The translations under genes were made by a program, and so were the position numbers. The notes below the pieces were generated by a model, which was given only the letters and a program-made list of their open reading frames with translations, ran no database searches and was not told the DNA's origin. Of a stretch of 11,719 nt of DNA, positions 6,272 to 11,719 are shown in pieces. The first letter of the stretch is position 1. The number at the start of each line of letters is the position of its first letter. Origin of the DNA: Leptolinea sp. (GTDB lineage: Bacteria > Chloroflexota > Anaerolineae > Anaerolineales > Anaerolineaceae); NCBI GenBank assembly GCA_022837205.1, contig JALHEL010000042.1:1-11719 (forward strand). Reading direction: 5' to 3'.

Positions 6272-7285
6272 ATGAGTGATCAGGTAAAACTCGAAATCCG
6301 CAATATGACCAAACTATATAAGACGGGCGACGGTGTCAGAAACATTAATCTGACTGTAAATCTGGGAGAATTAGTCACTTTGCTCGGCCCGTCCGGTTGC
6401 GGAAAAACAACCATTTTACGCACAGTTGCCGGTTTTTTGAGTTGCGATACCGGTTCGATTTTGATCGACGGTAAGGATATTTCTCACTTGCCGCCCGAAA
6501 AACGTCCTACCGCCATGGTTTTTCAAAGCTATAACTTATGGCCGCATATGACCGTTTATGAAAATATGGCTTTCGGCTTGAAATTACGGAAAATTCCGAA
6601 GCCGGAAATCCAAAGAAGAATCACCGAAATGCTTGAATTGGTAAAAATGTCGGGCTTTGAAAAGAAATATCCCAATCAAATGTCGGGAGGACAACAACAA
6701 CGGATCGCGATTGCCCGTTCTCTTTTGCTCCAACCGGAAGTGCTGCTCTTGGATGAACCTTTTTCGGCATTGGATGCCAAAATTCGTTCTCAAATGCGTG
6801 AGGAATTAAGGAAGATCCAGACCGATTTGGAAATCACGGTCGTTTTTGTCACGCATGATCAGGAAGAAGCGATGGCGTTGTCCGATCGGATTGTGGTGAT
6901 GAATAAGGGATCTTTCGAACAGATCGGAACACCGGCGGAAATTTACGATCATCCGGCATCCCGCTATATCGCCGACTTCATCGGAGAAATGAATTTTATC
7001 GAACAGCGTGACGGAACAACAATCGCCGTTCGTCCCGAAAACGTGACACTGGAATTGGGGGACGGAACCGGCGGAGATATCGGCGGTTACGTTCGAACCA
7101 TTATGATGTTAGGCCATTTCTACGAAATTGCAATCGGAACGGACAGCGGAATTGTGAAAGCGTACGTATCGGCGGAAACAGCCGGAAAATATAAACGCGG
7201 AGACATGGTAAATTGTTATTTTGAAGGCACTTATCGTTACGAACCCGATTCGGAAAAGAAAAAGGAAAAAATTGCGCCCGCATAA
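6272..7285 (+). CDS. ABC transporter ATP-binding protein with TOBE domain
   Basis: This cytoplasmic ATPase drives the adjacent importer. The 337 residues contain Walker A GPSGCGKTT (39-47), Q-loop Gln85, signature MSGGQQQR (137-144), Walker B VLLLDEP (157-163), D-loop SALD (165-168) and H-loop His195. All catalytic elements are intact. The C-terminal part (about 240-322) has the IAVRPENV start of a TOBE/OB regulatory domain, as in PotA, FbpC, MalK and PhnT-type subunits. The last residues are a Lys/Glu-rich tail. The ATG at 6272 is preceded by GAAGGA (6255-6260). It follows the first permease by 33 bases and precedes the binding protein by 85, as part of one operon. The TOBE-type ATPase excludes the amino-acid (HisP/MetN) class and supports the CUT1/iron/polyamine/phosphonate group. 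Confidence 0.93.
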   Translation: MSDQVKLEIRNMTKLYKTGDGVRNINLTVNLGELVTLLGPSGCGKTTILRTVAGFLSCDTGSILIDGKDISHLPPEKRPTAMVFQSYNLWPHMTVYENMAFGLKLRKIPKPEIQRRITEMLELVKMSGFEKKYPNQMSGGQQQRIAIARSLLLQPEVLLLDEPFSALDAKIRSQMREELRKIQTDLEITVVFVTHDQEEAMALSDRIVVMNKGSFEQIGTPAEIYDHPASRYIADFIGEMNFIEQRDGTTIAVRPENVTLELGDGTGGDIGGYVRTIMMLGHFYEIAIGTDSGIVKAYVSAETAGKYKRGDMVNCYFEGTYRYEPDSEKKKEKIAPA

Positions 7286-7325
7286 TCCTGCCGGTGCAAA
7301 TTTATCATTCGTTGAATAACCGCGC

Positions 7326-7341
7326 TTCCCAATTTTGGGAG
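7326..7341 (+). promoter_or_regulatory. Stem-loop just upstream of the binding-protein gene
   Basis: TTCCCAATTTTGGGAG can form a TCCCAA/TTGGGA stem extended by a T-G pair. It lies 12 bases before the strong AAAAAAGGAG ribosome binding site of the binding-protein gene. It has no following T run. A role in protecting the 5' end of a processed mRNA is possible but is inferred only. Confidence 0.35.
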
Positions 7342-7370
7342 CCGGAATTAATCAAAAAAGGAGTATTTTA

Positions 7371-8504
7371 ATGAAAACAAAATTAACTTTATTGCTTGTG
7401 TTGATTTTCGTAGTCGCTGTCAGCCCGGTCGCGGCTGCGGACAAGCCGACCGTAACTTTATGGAGCACGGGATCGCAAAATGTTTCCGATCTCTTCAATA
7501 ATCTTATTGAGGCTTATAACGCTCGACCCGAATCAACCTCTGTCGTAAAACTGCAATTTATCCTTTCCGGGACCGGTGAAGATACATTAAGTTCACGGAT
7601 TGCCGCAGCCTATAAGACGGGTAAGACCAATTCCGGTTTTGATATTATCGCGGAAAACAGCACCTCTCTGCAACAATATATTGATGAAGCCGGAAGTACG
7701 GATTTATTCCGGGACCTTGACTTCTCAAAGATCCCCAATTATAAGAATCTTCTGATTAAACCTTCCATTTATGAGAGCAAATTTGTACCGTACCGCGGAA
7801 CAACAGTGGTTATGGCTTATGATTCGGCACGACTCCCCAATCCTCCCAAAACATGGGACGAATTGGAAGCATATGTTCAAGCAAACCCCGGAAAATTTGC
7901 CTACAACTCTCCGAGCACCGGCGGCGCGGGTTCGGGCTTTGTTCGCACGGCGATTTATAAATTCCTGCCGGAAGAATCCTATATGTCGAATGATCCGAAA
8001 TGGGCGGAGCAATATGACCAAGGTTTCGCTTTGCTGAAAAGAATTCACCCTTATCTGTATAAATCGGGCGGGAAAGTGGTCTATCCCAACAAGAACCAGG
8101 GAACGCTTGACCTGCTCATAAACAAAGAGGTGGATTTGATCCCCGCTTGGGCGGATCAAACTTTGAGCAACTTGGCAAACGGAACTCTGCCGGATACCGT
8201 AAAGATTTATCAGCTCGAAGATTATCCTCTCGGCGGTACGGATGTAGTGATGGCTGTGACTTCCATCGGCGCCGATCCGGAAGCATGTTATGACTTTATC
8301 AACTACGTGATCAGTCCGGAAGGTCAAAAGAAATGCTTGGAACTGATGTACGCCGTACCGGTTATCGACATTTCTACGATTCAATCCGATGCCGCAAAAA
8401 TGATCGAGGGTTTGGATGTCTCAAGCTTTAAGGTCTTCTCGATCGGCAGTCTGGGTGATGTTATCAACCAAAGATGGGATCGTGAAATCGCAACGCTGCC
8501 GTAA
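7371..8504 (+). CDS. Extracellular solute-binding protein of the iron/thiamine/phosphonate-type ABC importer
   Basis: This is the ligand-capturing subunit of the importer. From the ATG at 7371 (ribosome binding site AAAAAAGGAG at 7354-7363) it has 377 residues; an upstream in-frame start at 7335 lies inside a stem-loop and is not preferred. Residues 1-23 form a Sec signal peptide ending AAA, with cleavage before DKPTVTLWST. There is no lipobox cysteine, so the mature protein is soluble or held by other means. The mature chain has the family 1/6 binding-protein pattern: TVTLWSTGS at the start, an LPNPPKTWDELEAYV hinge (in PPKTWDELE), NSPSTGGAGSGFVRTAIYKF in the second lobe and ISPEGQKKCLE near the C-terminus. 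The overall pattern recalls YnjB-like and 2-aminoethylphosphonate- or iron-type binding proteins. The ligand is unknown, and the linked GDPD suggests a phosphorylated compound. Confidence 0.88.
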   Translation: MKTKLTLLLVLIFVVAVSPVAAADKPTVTLWSTGSQNVSDLFNNLIEAYNARPESTSVVKLQFILSGTGEDTLSSRIAAAYKTGKTNSGFDIIAENSTSLQQYIDEAGSTDLFRDLDFSKIPNYKNLLIKPSIYESKFVPYRGTTVVMAYDSARLPNPPKTWDELEAYVQANPGKFAYNSPSTGGAGSGFVRTAIYKFLPEESYMSNDPKWAEQYDQGFALLKRIHPYLYKSGGKVVYPNKNQGTLDLLINKEVDLIPAWADQTLSNLANGTLPDTVKIYQLEDYPLGGTDVVMAVTSIGADPEACYDFINYVISPEGQKKCLELMYAVPVIDISTIQSDAAKMIEGLDVSSFKVFSIGSLGDVINQRWDREIATLP

Positions 8505-8535
8505 CGGATTTGCTAACTCTGTAATCGATTGAAGC

Positions 8536-8583
8536 GGGTATGGAATCATCATTCCCGAGAAAGGAAAGAATGATTCCATACCC
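8536..8583 (+). repeat. Perfect 14-bp stem-loop between binding protein and permease genes
   Basis: GGGTATGGAATCAT (8536-8549) and ATGATTCCATACCC (8570-8583) are exact inverted complements. An inner TTCC/GGAA pair (8552-8555 and 8562-8565) further closes the loop. No T run follows on either strand, so it is not a standard terminator. It begins 31 bases after the binding-protein stop and ends 27 bases before the next start. In ABC operons, hairpins in this position often stabilise the binding-protein mRNA and lower expression of the downstream membrane gene; that role here is inferred from position. Confidence 0.8.
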
Positions 8584-8610
8584 AAAGAATTTCTTAGAGT
8601 GGAATAAAAC

Positions 8611-9465
8611 ATGGAAAAACGTACTTGGAAAACCAACCTTTTTATTGTCGCGATGCTCGCACCGTCGTTGCTGATTTCGCTGGGAGTGCTGGTTTATCCT
8701 TTATTGAATACGGTTGTTCAAAGTTTTAAAAGCCCCGATACCGGAAAATACACGCTGGAAAATTATGTTTATCTCTTTACGGATGAAATTTCGACCGCAA
8801 GCATTGTTTACACATTTTGGATCACGGTAGTTACCGTAATCGTAACGATTGCGATTTCTTATCTTTTAGCACTTTATCTTCGCTTTACAGACAATAAAGT
8901 CAGTAAATTTATCGGTACTATCTATCTTTTACCCAGATTCATCCCCAGTTTGGTCGCCGTTTATGCCATGACGACGATCATTCGCGATTCGGGGTTGTTA
9001 AACAGAATATCACTCTTATTCGGAAATAATTTTAAACCGGGTTTGCTCTATAACGCAAAAGGAATCATCCTCATGAATATCTGGTTCAATATTCCGTTTG
9101 CTACCATGATTATTGTCTCCGCGCTTTCTGGAATTCAGGATTCGGTCATCGAGAGTGCGAGAGATGTGGGAGCGAATCAAATTCGGGTTTTCTTTTCAAT
9201 GATTCTTCCGCTGTCCATTAAGGATGTCATGATTGCGATGACTTTCGTTTTTATGGGCAATATCAGTTCGTTTACAACGCCCTACTTAATCGGTCCGAAT
9301 CACCCGTTGATGCTCGGCGTTTATTTACGAAGATTATTCTCCATCTATCACGAATATGAATTAGCCGCTGCCACGTCGGTCGTCATTTTCCTGTTCTCAT
9401 CCGTTTCGGCAATAATTTATCTCTACACCAATCTCAAAGAACGCGAGTGGGAAGCGAGAAATTAG
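8611..9465 (+). CDS. ABC transporter permease, iron/thiamine/phosphonate/polyamine type (first permease class)
   Basis: This is the partner membrane subunit, 284 residues with about six hydrophobic segments (near 10-37, 64-90, 101-123, 150-174, 204-226 and 251-273). The EAA coupling loop is ESARDVGANQIRVFFSMILP (181-200). A short N-terminal cytoplasmic segment MEKRTWK precedes the first helix, as in PotB/PhnU/YnjC-like subunits. The ATG at 8611 has only a weak ribosome binding site (GAGTGG) just after the large hairpin, consistent with lower expression than the binding protein. It is the last gene of the operon and its stop is one base from the stop of the convergent araD. The unusual gene order places this permease after the binding protein and the other permease before the ATPase. 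Confidence 0.9.
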   Translation: MEKRTWKTNLFIVAMLAPSLLISLGVLVYPLLNTVVQSFKSPDTGKYTLENYVYLFTDEISTASIVYTFWITVVTVIVTIAISYLLALYLRFTDNKVSKFIGTIYLLPRFIPSLVAVYAMTTIIRDSGLLNRISLLFGNNFKPGLLYNAKGIILMNIWFNIPFATMIIVSALSGIQDSVIESARDVGANQIRVFFSMILPLSIKDVMIAMTFVFMGNISSFTTPYLIGPNHPLMLGVYLRRLFSIYHEYELAAATSVVIFLFSSVSAIIYLYTNLKEREWEARN

Positions 9466-9466
9466 C

Positions 9467-10177
9467 TCAACCTGATTTTTGACCGTAGTAAGCATCTTTA
9501 CCGTGCTTACGCAAAAAGTGTTTATCCAACAGTTCCTGTTGCATGATCGGGATAGGCTTGGCGCTGACCGCCATCATATGCCATGCCATAAAAGCCACTT
9601 CTTCCATTACAACAGCGTTATGGACAGCCTCTTGCGGGTTTTCGCCCCATGCAAAAGGTCCGTGGCTATGTACGACCACTCCCGGAATCATCATCGGATC
9701 GATATCTTTAAAACGTTCGACAATTACGTTGCCGGTTTCGCGTTCGTAATAGCCCGGCGCACCTTGAATTTCTTCATTCTTCATTTTTCGGGTACAGGGA
9801 ATTTCGCCATAAAAATAATCGGCGTGAGTCGTTCCGAACGGCGGAATTCCCTGCCCCATTTGAGCGAATATCGTAGCCCAACGACTGTGCGTATGGACGA
9901 TTCCGCCGATTTCCGGAAATGCTTGATAAAGAATTAAATGAGTCGGTGTATCGGATGAAGGGTTCAACCTTCCTTCCGCTATTTTTCCGGTTTTGAGTTC
10001 GATTACAACCATATCGTCAACGCTCATGGCGTCATAAGTCACACCAGACGGTTTAATCACAACCAGACCCAACTCTCTGTTTATGCCGGATACATTCCCC
10101 CAAGTAAAAGTGACCAAACCGTAGCGGGGCAATGACAAATTTGCATCCAAAACAGATTTTTTTAATTCTTCAAGCAT
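9467..10177 (-). CDS. araD: L-ribulose-5-phosphate 4-epimerase
   Basis: AraD interconverts L-ribulose 5-phosphate and D-xylulose 5-phosphate, the last dedicated step of bacterial L-arabinose breakdown, in the cytoplasm. The 236 residues match the class II aldolase/epimerase fold at nearly the same numbering as E. coli AraD. Phosphate- and catalysis-related NPSSDTPTH is at 72-80, with Asp76. Zinc ligands are His95 and His97 in HTHS, plus His170 in VVHSHGPFAWG. Asp120 is in THADYFYG, and the Tyr pair DAYYG is at 228-232. Asp120 and the C-terminal Tyr favour the 4-epimerase over fuculose or rhamnulose aldolases. The start has AGGA overlapping the araA stop (TAGGA), nine bases before the ATG, so the two genes are translated together. 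Confidence 0.95.
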   Translation of the reverse strand: MLEELKKSVLDANLSLPRYGLVTFTWGNVSGINRELGLVVIKPSGVTYDAMSVDDMVVIELKTGKIAEGRLNPSSDTPTHLILYQAFPEIGGIVHTHSRWATIFAQMGQGIPPFGTTHADYFYGEIPCTRKMKNEEIQGAPGYYERETGNVIVERFKDIDPMMIPGVVVHSHGPFAWGENPQEAVHNAVVMEEVAFMAWHMMAVSAKPIPIMQQELLDKHFLRKHGKDAYYGQKSG

Positions 10178-10187
10178 CTCAAAAATC

Positions 10188-11669
10188 CTATGACCGCAGT
10201 TTCCACGCCAAATCAGATAAGAATAAATCGTGTTTGAGCGCCTCGACTGTTGTATTTTTTGTTATATGAACAAATTCAATTTCCATCATGTCAGCCCAAT
10301 CTTCCATCATTTCAGCCGTCGCGGCATATGTGAAAACAGTATGATGAGCACCCCCGGCAAGAATCCAGCAATGTGCACCCGTTAATAAATCCGGCATGGC
10401 TTTCCACATAATTCGAGCGACCGGCAGATTGGGCATCGGGTAGATGGGCTTAATGGCTTCGACATCCTGAACGATCAGACGCACTCTTCCTCCCATATCG
10501 ATCAGCGAAATCACAATTCCCGGTCCTTCATGTCCTTCAAAAACAAGCCGGGCGGGATCCTTTCGGTTTCCGATTCCCAACGGGTGAACTTCGATTCTGG
10601 GTTTATCCGCCGCCACACTCGGGCACACTTCCAACATGTGCGCTCCCAAGGAGAGCTCTTTCCCGGGTTCCAAATCATAGGTGTAGTCCTCCATGAAAGT
10701 GGTCCCGCCGGGAATTCCTTCGGTCATCTTCTTAACAATATGAACCATCGCGGCTGTTTTCCAGTCCCCTTCACCCCCATATCCGTATCCCATTTCCATC
10801 AAGTGTTGGGTGGCAAGCCCCGGTAGTTGTTCCATTCCCCAAAGATCTTCGAAAGTGTTTGAAAAAGCGCTGGCGCCTTCCCGATCCAACATCCGTTTAA
10901 TGGCGATTTCTTCCCGTGCCTGGTACCGCACCGACTCTGTTTTATCCGTATTCAAGATATATTTACTTTCGTACTCCCGCACCAATCGATCAATTTCTTC
11001 GGGAGTGACTTTCTCAATTTCGTCCGCCAGTTCACCAACTGTCCATGTATTCACCTGCCAGCCAAGCTTAATCTGCGTTTCGACTTTGTCACCCTCGGTC
11101 ACAGCCACATTTCGCATGTTGTCACCGAAGCGCATGACTTTGAGATTTTTACTGACTTTATATCCGACGGCGGATCGCATCCAACTGCCGATCTCTTTCT
11201 GAACTTTTTCATCCCGCCAATACCCGACAACAATTTTTCGCGGAATTCTCATGCGGGCTCCGATAAATCCGTGTTCCCGGTCACCGTGAGCAGCTTGATT
11301 CAAATTCATAAAGTCCATATCGATTTCGGTATTCGGAATATTCCGATTGTATTGTGTGTGAAGGTGAAGATAAGGTTTTTGCAGAAGAGCCAGGCCGTTG
11401 ATCCACATTTTCGACGGCGAAAAGGTATGCATCCAGGTAATTATGCCGGCGCAATTATCAGAATAATTTGCTTCTTTCATGACCTGTAATATTTCATCCG
11501 GTGATTTTCCCGTCACTTTGTAGACCACTTTACAGGGGATAAACGGGCTGTTTGTCAGAGTCTCAGCCATTTCCCGAGCTCGTTTAGCCACTATTTCCAA
11601 TACTTCCTCACCGTACAGTGTTTGCGATCCGACAACAAACCAGAATTCAAGATTTTTTAATTCACTCAT
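10188..11669 (-). CDS. araA: L-arabinose isomerase
   Basis: AraA converts L-arabinose to L-ribulose, the first intracellular step of the pathway, using Mn2+ in a homo-oligomer. The 493 residues are the usual length (about 500). Predicted metal ligands are Glu300 in GEGDWKTAA, Glu327 in FMEDYTYD, His344 in LGAHMLEVCP and a His of the HH pair in GGAHHTVF (442-443), matching E. coli Glu306, Glu333, His350 and His450. The N-terminal FWFVVGSQTLYG (9-20) and WMHTFSPSKMWI (79-90) are also family hallmarks. GAGAGG lies eight to ten bases before the ATG at 11667-11669. The start overlaps the stop of the preceding frame as ATGA, and araD follows ten bases after, so they form an ara operon. No araC-type site or regulator is visible in this window. 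Confidence 0.97.
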   Translation of the reverse strand: MSELKNLEFWFVVGSQTLYGEEVLEIVAKRAREMAETLTNSPFIPCKVVYKVTGKSPDEILQVMKEANYSDNCAGIITWMHTFSPSKMWINGLALLQKPYLHLHTQYNRNIPNTEIDMDFMNLNQAAHGDREHGFIGARMRIPRKIVVGYWRDEKVQKEIGSWMRSAVGYKVSKNLKVMRFGDNMRNVAVTEGDKVETQIKLGWQVNTWTVGELADEIEKVTPEEIDRLVREYESKYILNTDKTESVRYQAREEIAIKRMLDREGASAFSNTFEDLWGMEQLPGLATQHLMEMGYGYGGEGDWKTAAMVHIVKKMTEGIPGGTTFMEDYTYDLEPGKELSLGAHMLEVCPSVAADKPRIEVHPLGIGNRKDPARLVFEGHEGPGIVISLIDMGGRVRLIVQDVEAIKPIYPMPNLPVARIMWKAMPDLLTGAHCWILAGGAHHTVFTYAATAEMMEDWADMMEIEFVHITKNTTVEALKHDLFLSDLAWKLRS

Positions 11670-11719
11670 TGCTGTTGCCTCTCTTTGACATCTTTTTTTA
11701 TTTGTTTCAATCGTTTCAT
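11666..11719 (-). CDS. Possible C-terminal end of the gene upstream of araA
   Basis: The frame enters from the right edge on the minus strand, reads 17 codons of Lys/Arg/Gln-rich sequence (ending VKERQQQ) and stops at TGA, which overlaps the araA start as ATGA. The four-base overlap is typical of translationally coupled operon genes, and a charged tail would suit the end of a cytoplasmic enzyme such as a kinase of the pathway. Only 17 residues are visible, so neither the product nor the reality of the gene can be settled here. An ATG happens to fall at the very edge. Confidence 0.4.
   Translation of the reverse strand: MKRLKQIKKDVKERQQQ

Noticed and set aside
7725..8384. Minus-strand open frame of 219 codons opposite the binding-protein gene
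   Set aside because: It is the shadow of a well-supported gene, with no ribosome binding site and a composition (His/Arg/Phe/Ile-rich, irregular) unlike a real protein.
9488..9510. Inverted repeat GTAAGCA/TGCTTAC as a terminator for the convergent operons
   Set aside because: No T run follows on either strand, and it encodes the conserved KHGKDAYYG end of AraD, so it is probably coding constraint or chance.
1..11719. CRISPR array, insertion sequence, tRNA or rRNA gene, phage or defence genes
   Set aside because: No regularly spaced repeats, transposase-like or integrase-like protein, or recognisable RNA gene was seen. All larger frames are metabolic or transport genes.

Overview
This window of about 45% GC holds three gene blocks. 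Block 1 (minus strand, 1-3660) deals with methionine. A methionine ABC importer (metN, metI, metQ) is read from a clear sigma70-type promoter through a structured leader that ends in a strong intrinsic terminator. S-adenosylhomocysteinase (ahcY), cut by the left edge, follows under its own likely promoter. Together these genes import methionine and recycle S-adenosylhomocysteine.

Block 2 (plus strand, 3817-9465) starts with a small single-domain cupin under its own promoter. A compact operon follows: a glycerophosphodiester phosphodiesterase (GDPD)-family protein with no signal peptide, an inner-membrane permease, an ATPase with a TOBE domain, a secreted non-lipidated binding protein, and a second permease. 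The transporter belongs to the iron(III)/thiamine/polyamine/2-aminoethylphosphonate-type superfamily. The linked GDPD suggests that a phosphodiester or a related organophosphate is imported and then hydrolysed in the cytoplasm, but the ligand is inferred and not shown. Stem-loops flank the binding-protein cistron, and the downstream one has a perfect 14-bp stem.

Block 3 (minus strand, 9467-11719) is the L-arabinose pair araA and araD, with the end of a further gene overlapping araA at the right edge. The ara genes converge on block 2 with one base between the stop codons.

Organism: AGGAG-type ribosome binding sites, consensus-like promoters, intrinsic terminators and moderate GC point to a bacterium, probably a fermentative or anaerobic one. 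MetQ is a lipoprotein, but the second binding protein has a signal peptidase I-type signal and no lipobox cysteine. This fits a diderm such as a spirochaete at least as well as a typical Firmicute. The phylum cannot be fixed from this sequence.

The best lead for something undescribed is the metNIQ leader RNA (about 3466-3618). It can be drawn with a terminator and a competing antiterminator, sits in front of a methionine transporter, and does not show the S-box, T-box or other methionine/SAM riboswitch core motifs that I can recognise. The transporter itself is unusual: MetN lacks the C-terminal methionine-sensing domain and has an insertion, MetI has a shortened N-terminus, and MetQ has a long Thr/Glu/Val/Ala-rich tether.
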